A stretch of 64,000 bases of DNA from Chryseobacterium sp. W4I1. Its GTDB lineage: Bacteria; Bacteroidota; Bacteroidia; Flavobacteriales; Weeksellaceae. How positions within the stretch are numbered: position 1 is the first letter of the stretch; each line of letters opens with the position of its first letter. The translations under genes were made by a program, and so were the position numbers. Positions 10,203 through 17,947 of this stretch are shown one piece after another. Where the stretch lies: assembly GCF_030816115.1 (NCBI RefSeq), contig NZ_JAUSXQ010000001.1, positions 4,445,001 to 4,509,000 of the forward strand, given 5' to 3'. Under the pieces are notes generated by a model, which saw nothing but the letters and a program-made list of their open reading frames with translations, was not told where the DNA came from and did no database searches.

Positions 10203-10952
10203 TCAGCTATCTTTCCCAGTATAGTAATTATAATCTTTGATTACGACATTAATAAACTGTCTTTCTGTCATCTTAGCCGGATCTATTTCCAGTTTTAAAA
10301 TACCTTTTATCTTTTCCGAAAGCCTGCTGATGATCTGGCGGTCGTCTACTTTCAGCGCTTTTGTATAATTGTCTTTGATGATCCTCATATCATTGTCACT
10401 TAGGGCAATCACCTGAGGAAAGGATGGAACATAATCTTCATGGATGTTTTCCAGGATTGTATGGGAAATATTGATATTATTCTTTAAAGAAATGACTGCG
10501 GTACCGGAAGCAATATCGCCCAGACGCTGGTTGTTTTTGGAGACAATCATAGAGATAAGACCTATGACTCCGGCTGCTGAAGTATCAATCAGTCTGAACA
10601 TCCAGCGGATCAGATAATCTCCGAAACTTGCCTGATAGCCATCGATTTTTACCACCCGGATCTTCATAATTTTTTTACCCGGAGTCTGGCCCTCCATAAG
10701 ACTTTCCAGAACCAGAGGATAGATGTAAACCGGAAAAGTCAGGACAATGTAAACTGCCATGATAGACCATTGATCCAGCCCATTCAATAAATACCCAAGA
10801 TCAAAAATGTTGAAGAAAAGATATAATACAATAACGACATAAGCGACCTTTATTAAAAGATCAATAATGAAGGCAAGCATTCTTTCACCTACACTTGAAA
10901 TATTAAAATTAATATTTACATTTTGTGAGGTATTTATCGCAATTTGAGACAT
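10203..10952 (-). CDS. RDD family integral membrane protein
   Basis: 249 residues if translation starts at the ATG at 10952 (MSQIAINTSQ); a longer frame exists, but its extra 31 residues look like translated intergenic DNA. The N-terminal part carries the RDD pattern (VGERMLAFIIDLLIKV) and two to three further hydrophobic segments with the conserved GQTPGKKIMKIRVV motif; the last ~90 residues are soluble. The function of RDD proteins is poorly known, with roles proposed in transport. Only 27 bp separate it from the divergently transcribed SpoIIM gene, and together these open the conserved MoxR/DUF58 cluster. Confidence 0.88.
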   Translation of the reverse strand: MSQIAINTSQNVNINFNISSVGERMLAFIIDLLIKVAYVVIVLYLFFNIFDLGYLLNGLDQWSIMAVYIVLTFPVYIYPLVLESLMEGQTPGKKIMKIRVVKIDGYQASFGDYLIRWMFRLIDTSAAGVIGLISMIVSKNNQRLGDIASGTAVISLKNNINISHTILENIHEDYVPSFPQVIALSDNDMRIIKDNYTKALKVDDRQIISRLSEKIKGILKLEIDPAKMTERQFINVVIKDYNYYTGKDS

Positions 10953-10979
10953 ATTTTTTATTATTTTAGCCTTACAATT

Positions 10980-11963
10980 ATGAGAGAAGTTTATTTCATT
11001 AAACAAAATAAAGAAAAATGGTTGGGAATTGAACAGGTTATTCAAGGGAAAATAAAAAAAAATCCTGATGACCTGTCTTCGCTGTATATCAACCTGATCA
11101 ATGATCTTTCATTTGCACAGACCTATTATCCTAAAAGTAATACTACAGTATACCTGAACCATTTGTCGTCACAGATATTTCAGAAGATCTATAAGACCAA
11201 AAGGGTAGAAGAGAACAGGCTGATGTATTTTTTCAGAACAGAGGTCCCGTTATTGGTCTACCAGTACAGGAGATATCTTATGTATGCTTTTTTGTTTTTC
11301 ATTCTCTTTACTTCAATTGGAGTTCTTTCCGGGGCTTATGACAAAGGCTTTGCAAATATTATTCTGGGAGAAGATTATGTAAACGAAACCATAGAAAACA
11401 TTAAAAAAGGAAATGCTGTAGGTGTTTACCAGAGTGGTTCTACGTGGGGAAGCACTATAGGAATTATTTTCAATAATATCGGAGTCGGGGCAAAGCTGTA
11501 TATTTATGGAATCCTGGGAGGAGTCGGAACTTTATATGCCCTGCTTTCCAACAGTGTCATGCTGGGGTCCTTTCAATACTTTTTCTATGATTACGGAGCT
11601 TTAAAAGACAGTGCAAGAGGAATCTGGCTTCACGGAGTTTTTGAGATCTTTGCCATGGTTGTGGAAGCAATGTGTGGTTTGATCCTCGGAGCAAGCATTC
11701 TGTTTCCTAGAACATTTTCGAGATTCAATTCCTTTAAAACAGGATTTAAAGATTCCTTTAAAATTTTCCTGAGCACGATTCCGTTTACCATCTGTGCCGG
11801 AATTATTGAAGGTTATGTAACCAGACATGCTTTGAAAATGCCGTTGGTTGTCAATCTTGCTATTATATTCAGTTCACTTGCCATTATAGGATATTACTAT
11901 TTTGTTTATCCTTCGGTAGTTCATAAAAAAATTAATAATCAAAGCAATGATGCAGTTTTATAA
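10980..11963 (+). CDS. Stage II sporulation protein M (SpoIIM/DUF95) family membrane protein
   Basis: 327 residues from the ATG at 10980. A soluble N-terminal part of about 95 residues is followed by multiple membrane segments in the DUF95 pattern, including NNIGVGAKLYIYGILGGVGT and HGVFEIFAMVVEAMCGL. In spore formers SpoIIM belongs to the DMP complex that remodels peptidoglycan; in non-sporulating Bacteroidota homologues sit in this MoxR-linked cluster and have no assigned role. The gene overlaps the next one by 17 bp, indicating translational coupling. Confidence 0.88.
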   Translation: MREVYFIKQNKEKWLGIEQVIQGKIKKNPDDLSSLYINLINDLSFAQTYYPKSNTTVYLNHLSSQIFQKIYKTKRVEENRLMYFFRTEVPLLVYQYRRYLMYAFLFFILFTSIGVLSGAYDKGFANIILGEDYVNETIENIKKGNAVGVYQSGSTWGSTIGIIFNNIGVGAKLYIYGILGGVGTLYALLSNSVMLGSFQYFFYDYGALKDSARGIWLHGVFEIFAMVVEAMCGLILGASILFPRTFSRFNSFKTGFKDSFKIFLSTIPFTICAGIIEGYVTRHALKMPLVVNLAIIFSSLAIIGYYYFVYPSVVHKKINNQSNDAVL

Positions 11964-12909
11964 GAAAAGAGAATTTGGAAACTTTATCAGCGACAGCTTT
12001 AATTTTTTCAAACTGTACGGGAAGAATTATTTCAAAAATTATCTGCTGATCAACGGTCTGCTGCTAATTTTAACAGTTGCTATTGTGATCTTTGGATTCA
12101 GGGAGATCTTCGGACAGCTATTAGGATCCAATCTCAGCGGAGAAAATTATTACTTTGAAAGATATTTTTCAGAAAACTCGGGAATGCTTATCGTGACAGG
12201 GATCCTGGTATTTGTACTTTTTATTATTCTTGCGATTGTCAATTATCTCTATCCTGTTTTTTATATGAAAAGAATAGCCCAGGGAGCTGAAAAAATTAAA
12301 ACGGACGAGATCTTAGGAGATTTCAAAAGAAACGGAGGAAGGATATTCAAAATGTGTATTGGAATGCTGTTTATTGTATTCCCTATAACGATGATCATTG
12401 TAGGATTTTCATATGTTTTGCTACTTATCATTATCGGTTTCTTCCTTATCCTGCTTGTTTATCCGACAGCTTTTAATGTAACGGCATTTTTGATGTATGA
12501 TTATTTTAATACTGAACGAGGATTTTTAGAAAGTCTGAGTTATTCCATACGGGCACAGTTTTCCTATCCAAACGGAAATGAGAAATCTCCGTACTGGAAA
12601 TATTGGGGAGGATCACTGATTATGTTCATTATTATGTATATGATCACATCGGTATTTACCTTTATTCCATTGATGTTTTTCTACGGATCACTTCTTACAG
12701 GTACTCCGGACGGCAATTTTGAAGAAAATCCATTTACAGGGGCAGTAGGGATTATTTTCTTTGTATTTTATGGAATTTCAATGCTTGTTTCACTCTTACT
12801 TTCCAATCTGATGTACATCAATGCAGGATTAATGTATTACGACAGCAGAACAGACCTTCACCAGAAAGTTGAACTTGCAGAAATAGAAACTATTGGTATT
12901 AATGAATAG
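11947..12909 (+). CDS. Polytopic membrane protein of unknown function in the MoxR/DUF58 cluster
   Basis: 320 residues with about six hydrophobic segments (near residues 30-50, 80-105, 140-175, 220-245 and 265-290) and a short soluble C-terminus. I recognise no catalytic motif. The gene overlaps SpoIIM by 17 bp and the DUF4129 gene by 8 bp, so its product is probably made in step with theirs. Comparable membrane proteins occur at this position in related clusters. A membrane-bound partner of the DUF4129/SpoIIM proteins is a reasonable inference, no more. Confidence 0.8.
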   Translation: MMQFYKKREFGNFISDSFNFFKLYGKNYFKNYLLINGLLLILTVAIVIFGFREIFGQLLGSNLSGENYYFERYFSENSGMLIVTGILVFVLFIILAIVNYLYPVFYMKRIAQGAEKIKTDEILGDFKRNGGRIFKMCIGMLFIVFPITMIIVGFSYVLLLIIIGFFLILLVYPTAFNVTAFLMYDYFNTERGFLESLSYSIRAQFSYPNGNEKSPYWKYWGGSLIMFIIMYMITSVFTFIPLMFFYGSLLTGTPDGNFEENPFTGAVGIIFFVFYGISMLVSLLLSNLMYINAGLMYYDSRTDLHQKVELAEIETIGINE

Positions 12910-13699
12910 ATTCCTTTTTTTTCTACTGTTTCTTTTCTCCATAGGTTCCGTTTGTGCACAAAATGACAACGGACCCACAACAGTGGAAGATTATATTGGA
13001 GATTCTCTGGTAACCGGGCATTACAGGAATATGCTCAGGGCTGATTCTGTGCTCATTCGAAAACCTGTTTCAGAAAACACAGTCTATCCTAAAAAGTTTA
13101 AAGAAAATCTGCAATCCAGATATAAAGGCAACGAATTCAATTACACTATTACCAAGCCGAGAGAATCTTTTTTGCAGAAACTGATGCGGAAGATCGATAA
13201 GATCCTGCAAAGTATTTTTGGTGAAACGGTTTTTACAAACTCTGCAAAAATCACTACGATCCTTATCCGTTTGTTTGCTATTATTCTCGTAGGATTTCTT
13301 CTTTATTTTATTATTAAATTTCTAGTTGGGAAAGATGGGAATCTCTTTTTTGGAAAGAAAAATAAGAAAGTAGACATCAATGCGGAAGAGCTTCATGAAA
13401 ATATTCACGAAATCAATTTCCCTGAAAGCATTGCGAAATTTGAAAGGGAAGGAGATTACCGGTCAGCAGTTCGTTATCAGTTCTTATTTATCCTGAAAAA
13501 ACTGAGCGATAAAAAACAGATCAACTGGAATCCTGAAAAAACAAATAAAGATTATGCCTTAGAACTGAAAGACAGACATCTGAAAAATGAATTCACTGGT
13601 CTTTCCTATATCTTCGACTATGTTTGGTATGGAGAATTCAACATTAATGAACAGAGCTATCTTAAATTTAAAAACCAATACCAGGCATTTAAATCTTAA
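12902..13699 (+). CDS. DUF4129 domain-containing membrane protein
   Basis: 265 residues from the ATG at 12902, which overlaps the preceding stop. A signal peptide (residues 1-20, ending SVCAQN), a periplasmic region of about 90 residues, one membrane helix (about 120-145, RLFAIILVGFLLYFIIKFLV) and a cytoplasmic C-terminal DUF4129 domain with the characteristic AVRYQFLFILKKL and YALEL patterns. DUF4129 is regularly found beside MoxR and DUF58 genes, as here. The role is unknown; the topology suits relaying between periplasm and a cytoplasmic MoxR ATPase. Confidence 0.87.
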   Translation: MNRFLFFLLFLFSIGSVCAQNDNGPTTVEDYIGDSLVTGHYRNMLRADSVLIRKPVSENTVYPKKFKENLQSRYKGNEFNYTITKPRESFLQKLMRKIDKILQSIFGETVFTNSAKITTILIRLFAIILVGFLLYFIIKFLVGKDGNLFFGKKNKKVDINAEELHENIHEINFPESIAKFEREGDYRSAVRYQFLFILKKLSDKKQINWNPEKTNKDYALELKDRHLKNEFTGLSYIFDYVWYGEFNINEQSYLKFKNQYQAFKS

Positions 13700-13714
13700 T
13701 TAAATTAATTAACC

Positions 13715-14872
13715 ATGAACAAAACCTTCAAAATATATGCTGTGATATTCATCGTTGTGATGCTTATTCTGGCGTTGCTTGAAGTCAATAAAACTGAAAC
13801 AACAGATTGGCGTAAAAATTTTAATATCAACCAGAAATCTCCGTTCGGCCTGTTTGTTTTTAATAATGAAGCGAAAGACCTGTTTAAAAATAATCTGAAA
13901 AGAATAGAACAGACTCCTTACGACTATTATAGCCAGCACAAAAAAGGAGCCCACAATATTATTGTCATTGAAAATGATCTGGATAAAGAATCCTGGAAGA
14001 AAATCCTGGACCAGGTCTCCAAAGGTTCAGATGCAATGATTATGGTAAGCAGCATTCCTAAAGATATTTCAGACAGTATTGGTTATTATGCTGCAGATAT
14101 TTCTTTTGCAGAGGAGAATATAATGAAGCTGACGGATATAAAATATCAAAACGATTTTATTAAGTTGGATAAATTTCCATCCGGCAGAGGATTTTCATAC
14201 ATTAAGCCTAAGGTTGAAGTGCTGGGGAAAACAATCGAGAAAAATAACTCAGATCAGGCTAACTTTATTAAAGCAAGCTTTGGAAAAGGAACGGTGTATG
14301 TTCATAGTGAGCCTCTTTTTCTTACCAATTATTATCTTCTGAAGCAGGGCAGCATACAATACGCACAGGATGTTTTTTCGTATCTTCCGGATAAAGAGAC
14401 GGTATGGTTTATAAAAAATGATACAAAAGTTTCCCGCTTTTTCATGAGATTCGTTCTGTCTAATCCTGCATTGAAATATGCCTGGTGGTTGCTGTTAGGA
14501 GGGCTTGTACTGTTCATTTTCTTTAATGCTAAAAGAAAACAGCGTATAGTTCCTGTGGAAGAGCCGCTGAGAAATACTTCAGTAGACTTTGTAAAAAGCA
14601 TTGGAAACCTTTATCTTCAGGAAGGTGATTTTCACGATATGATGGCTAAAAAAGCTCAGTATTTCCTGAATAAAATAAGAATGGATCTCCTGATCGATAC
14701 CCAGAATCTGGATGCGGAATTTGCCAAAAAACTTCATCTGAAAACAGGAAAACCTATGGAAATGATCAACGAAGCTATTTCCCTAATCAGAAAAGGAGAG
14801 GATCCCTACGCCAATGTGATGAAAGAAGACCTCATAAAAATGAATAAACTTCTCGACGATCTATTACAATAA
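13715..14872 (+). CDS. DUF4350 domain-containing membrane protein
   Basis: 385 residues. An N-terminal membrane anchor (about 7-25), an extracytoplasmic DUF4350 domain that opens SPFGLFVFNNEAKDLF and resembles GATase1-like folds, a second membrane helix (about 255-272, AWWLLLGGLVLFIFFNA), and a cytoplasmic C-terminal region of about 110 residues. DUF4350 proteins are standard members of MoxR/DUF58/DUF4129 clusters. It follows the DUF4129 gene by 15 bp and precedes moxR by 68 bp. Confidence 0.85.
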   Translation: MNKTFKIYAVIFIVVMLILALLEVNKTETTDWRKNFNINQKSPFGLFVFNNEAKDLFKNNLKRIEQTPYDYYSQHKKGAHNIIVIENDLDKESWKKILDQVSKGSDAMIMVSSIPKDISDSIGYYAADISFAEENIMKLTDIKYQNDFIKLDKFPSGRGFSYIKPKVEVLGKTIEKNNSDQANFIKASFGKGTVYVHSEPLFLTNYYLLKQGSIQYAQDVFSYLPDKETVWFIKNDTKVSRFFMRFVLSNPALKYAWWLLLGGLVLFIFFNAKRKQRIVPVEEPLRNTSVDFVKSIGNLYLQEGDFHDMMAKKAQYFLNKIRMDLLIDTQNLDAEFAKKLHLKTGKPMEMINEAISLIRKGEDPYANVMKEDLIKMNKLLDDLLQ

Positions 14873-14940
14873 TGACAGTGTCCAAAGGGACAATTTAATA
14901 AAAGACAGAACAAAGCCGATCAGATAAAAAACAAAAAATT

Positions 14941-15972
14941 ATGGAAAACCCTGAAAACGAAAATACAGAAAATCAAAGTTCTATCAATCTCAATAAAAAT
15001 GAAGATCAGTTTCAGTCGAGAATTGATATGATTGAGCTTCGTACCAGTTTAGATAAAGTAAAAGCTGAAATAGCCAAAGTGATTGTTGGCCAGGAAAGCA
15101 TGGTTGAGCATCTTATCGCAGCCCTTCTATCAAACGGACATGTCCTGATTGAAGGTGTTCCCGGGGTAGCAAAAACCATTACGGCGAAACTGCTTGCTAA
15201 AACGATTGATGTAGGGTTCAGCAGAATCCAGTTTACACCTGATCTTATGCCTTCGGATATCCTGGGTACTTCTGTTTTCAGTGTAAAAAATTCAGAATTT
15301 GAATTTAAAAAAGGCCCGATATTTTCCAACTTTATATTAATTGATGAGATCAACAGATCGCCTGCAAAAACCCAGGCTGCCCTGTTTGAGGTTATGGAAG
15401 AAAGACAGATTACAATGGACGGAACCCGTTATGTTATGGATGAACCGTTCCTTGTTGTAGCGACCCAAAACCCTATAGAACACGAAGGAACCTACAGGCT
15501 TCCCGAAGCGCAGCTGGACCGTTTCCTATTCAAAATCACTGTGGGATATCCTAATCTTGAGCAGGAGATTGCTATCATCAGAAATCAGCATGAAAGCAAA
15601 AAAGAAGATAAAACAGAAGGCATAAACCGGGTTATTACTGCTGCGCAGCTGAAAAACTATCAGCATCTTGTAAAAGAAATCATTGTAGAGACTCATCTCA
15701 TGGAGTATATCGCCAAAATTATCGTCAATACAAGAGAGAACCAGTTTTTATACCTTGGGGCCTCTCCAAGAGCTTCATTGGCACTGCTTACAGCATCCAA
15801 AGCCTTTGCGGCGCTTAGAGGAAGAGACTTTGTTACCCCTGAAGATATCAAAGAAGCAAGTTATGCCGTATTAAGACACCGGGTAATCGTTTCTCCGGAA
15901 AGAGAAATGGAAGGCCTGACTGCAGATGAAATTATACGCCAGATCTTAGAGGGAATAGAGATTCCCAGATAG
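14941..15972 (+). CDS. MoxR family AAA+ ATPase
   Basis: 343 residues. Walker A is GVPGVAKT (72-79), Walker B FILIDE (131-136), followed by NRSPAKTQAALFEVMEERQ and the sensor-1 ATQNP motif, then the AAA lid domain. MoxR ATPases are chaperone-like and work with von Willebrand-type or DUF58 partners to mature or regulate other complexes. The DUF58 partner follows directly. The N-terminal ~25 residues are polar and probably disordered. Confidence 0.95.
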   Translation: MENPENENTENQSSINLNKNEDQFQSRIDMIELRTSLDKVKAEIAKVIVGQESMVEHLIAALLSNGHVLIEGVPGVAKTITAKLLAKTIDVGFSRIQFTPDLMPSDILGTSVFSVKNSEFEFKKGPIFSNFILIDEINRSPAKTQAALFEVMEERQITMDGTRYVMDEPFLVVATQNPIEHEGTYRLPEAQLDRFLFKITVGYPNLEQEIAIIRNQHESKKEDKTEGINRVITAAQLKNYQHLVKEIIVETHLMEYIAKIIVNTRENQFLYLGASPRASLALLTASKAFAALRGRDFVTPEDIKEASYAVLRHRVIVSPEREMEGLTADEIIRQILEGIEIPR

Positions 15973-16070
15973 GTTGTAGTGATTTGGATGTAAGGAACAG
16001 AAGACTGCAATAGTTGTTTCACCAAAATTAATCCCTGATTCCTAAATCCTATCCCCTAATCCCTTAAAAA

Positions 16071-17393
16071 ATGAAAAACCTATACATCAATACACGATTT
16101 TTCTTTGCGCTCATCGGAGTGGGAATAGTGTATGTCCTTGCATTTTTCTTTCCTGTTCTGATGTGGGTGGCTCACATTGTTCTAATCTTGTGTTTTCTGG
16201 CAGCAATGGTAGATTATCTTTTATTGTTTAATCAAAAGAATGCGGTGCTTGCCCAAAGAATACTTCCGGAAAAGCTGTCCAATGGTGATGAGAATTTTGT
16301 GAAGATTGATATTAAAAATAATTACAGCTTTAAGATCAGTACAAAGATTATTGACGAAATTCCGTTTCAGTTCCAGAAAAGAGATTTTTTAATTACAAAA
16401 GATATTGAATCCGGTAGAAATACTTATTTCCAATACAGCCTTGAACCTAAAGAAAGAGGAGAATACAGCTTTGGAAACCTGAATATATATGCTTCTTCAC
16501 CATTAGGATTTATCTCAAAAAGATTTAATTTCCAGAAAGATGCCATGCTGCCTGCCTATCCATCTTTTGTGCATCTTAGAAAGTATGAACTGATGGCGCT
16601 ACAGAGTGAATTTATGCTTGGCGGAATTAAAAAGATCAGAAAGCTGGGTCATACCATGGAATTTGAGCAGATCAAAGAATATGTCCCCGGAGATGATATC
16701 AGAACAATCAATTGGAAAGCTACGTCTAAGACCAACCGTTTGATGGTCAATCAGTTTCAGGATGAAAAGTCACAGCGTATTTTTATCCTGATTGATAAAG
16801 GAAGAACGATGAAAATGCCTTTCAATGGTCTTAGTTTGCTTGATTACTCCATCAATGCTGCTATGGCTTTGTCCCATATTATCCTGAAGAAAGGGGATCG
16901 TGCCGGAATGATGACTTTTTCCAAAAAGACTGAGAATAAAATAGCCGCAGAAAATAAGTCCGGACAGCTGAAAAAGATCTCGGAAGCACTCTATAATATT
17001 AAGACCGATTTTTTTGAAAGTGATTTTAACCGCCTTTATCAGGATGTGAAATATTCACTGAACCAGCGAAGTCTGGTACTGCTTTTTACCAATTTTGAAA
17101 CATTGGACGGATTAAACCGGCAATTAAAATACCTCCGTGGTATTGCCAAGAATCACCTGCTCGTTGTTGTATTTTTCAAAAACTCAGAATTGCAGACGCT
17201 TATCCATAAAAATCCGGAAAGTATGCAGGAAATCTATGATGAGATCATCGCTGAAAAATTTGAATTTGAAAAGAAGCTGATCATCCAGGAGCTTAGGAAA
17301 TATGGAATTTACACCGTATATACTCTGCCTGAAAATTTAAATATTGACGTTATCAATAAATATCTTGAGATAAAAGCCCGGGGAATTTTATAA
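16071..17393 (+). CDS. DUF58 domain-containing protein (vWA-like MoxR partner)
   Basis: 440 residues. Two hydrophobic segments at the N-terminus (about 10-30 and 33-50) anchor the protein; the rest holds the DUF58 core with the hallmark EYVPGDDIRTINWKATSKTNRLMV and a following von Willebrand A-like fold whose metal-site serine pattern is not obvious (FILIDKGRTMKM in place of DxSxS). DUF58 proteins pair with MoxR, and this is the last gene of the cluster on this strand. About 98 bp separate it from moxR, more than elsewhere in the cluster. Confidence 0.9.
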   Translation: MKNLYINTRFFFALIGVGIVYVLAFFFPVLMWVAHIVLILCFLAAMVDYLLLFNQKNAVLAQRILPEKLSNGDENFVKIDIKNNYSFKISTKIIDEIPFQFQKRDFLITKDIESGRNTYFQYSLEPKERGEYSFGNLNIYASSPLGFISKRFNFQKDAMLPAYPSFVHLRKYELMALQSEFMLGGIKKIRKLGHTMEFEQIKEYVPGDDIRTINWKATSKTNRLMVNQFQDEKSQRIFILIDKGRTMKMPFNGLSLLDYSINAAMALSHIILKKGDRAGMMTFSKKTENKIAAENKSGQLKKISEALYNIKTDFFESDFNRLYQDVKYSLNQRSLVLLFTNFETLDGLNRQLKYLRGIAKNHLLVVVFFKNSELQTLIHKNPESMQEIYDEIIAEKFEFEKKLIIQELRKYGIYTVYTLPENLNIDVINKYLEIKARGIL

Positions 17394-17468
17394 TTTTGCA
17401 CTGATAATAAATCTAAAGGACTCAGGTCATTCTGAAACGGGTCAAAGAATCTTACAATACAATTTAAA

Positions 17469-17888
17469 ATGAAAATAACACTAAACAGAATAAACGACGA
17501 TTTTTTATTTGAATGTACCAATTCCCAGGGAAATTCCATTCTTTTGGATAATACTTCACAGCCGGGAGCTAAAGGGGTATCTCCAATGGAAAGCGTTCTG
17601 ATGGCAGTAGCCGGATGCAGCGGAATAGATGTGGTTTCTATTCTGAAAAAACAACGTCAGGAAATCACAGGTTTCCAGGCAGAAGTTGAAGGAGAAAGAA
17701 TTCAGGTAGAAGATGCAAAACCTTTTAAATCGATCAAGGTGAAATTCCTTTTGGAAGGAAACATAGATCCTACTAAAGCATTAAAAGCAGCACAGCTGTC
17801 TTTTGATAAATACTGCTCCGTATCAAAAACTTTAGAGCCGAATGTAGAAATTGGGTATGAAGTGCTTGTGAATGGAGAAAAAATTTAG
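17469..17888 (+). CDS. OsmC family peroxiredoxin-like protein
   Basis: 139 residues, usual length. The two cysteines expected of OsmC/Ohr proteins are present: C50 in VAGCSGIDV and C116 in FDKYCSVSKTLEP. Family members reduce organic hydroperoxides in the cytoplasm using these thiols. The gene lies 75 bp after DUF58 and ends at a terminator shared with the convergent glucosidase gene, so it may be transcribed with the cluster or on its own. The catalytic pair is seen; the exact substrate is not known. Confidence 0.93.
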   Translation: MKITLNRINDDFLFECTNSQGNSILLDNTSQPGAKGVSPMESVLMAVAGCSGIDVVSILKKQRQEITGFQAEVEGERIQVEDAKPFKSIKVKFLLEGNIDPTKALKAAQLSFDKYCSVSKTLEPNVEIGYEVLVNGEKI

Positions 17889-17909
17889 ATATTTTTTTAA
17901 TTGAATATA

Positions 17910-17937
17910 AGCGGCCGGCCCATTTGGGCTGGCCGCT
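17910..17937. terminator. Bidirectional hairpin between osmC-like and glucosidase genes
   Basis: A 12-bp very GC-rich stem (17910-17921 with 17926-17937, one G-T pair) with a 4-nt loop, between two convergent stop codons. The T-run is weak on both sides. Confidence 0.75.
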
Positions 17938-17947
17938 ACCATTTATA

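Noticed and set aside
15973..16070. Possible tRNA or small RNA between moxR and DUF58
   Set aside because: No cloverleaf or strong hairpin could be made from the sequence; it looks like ordinary spacer DNA.
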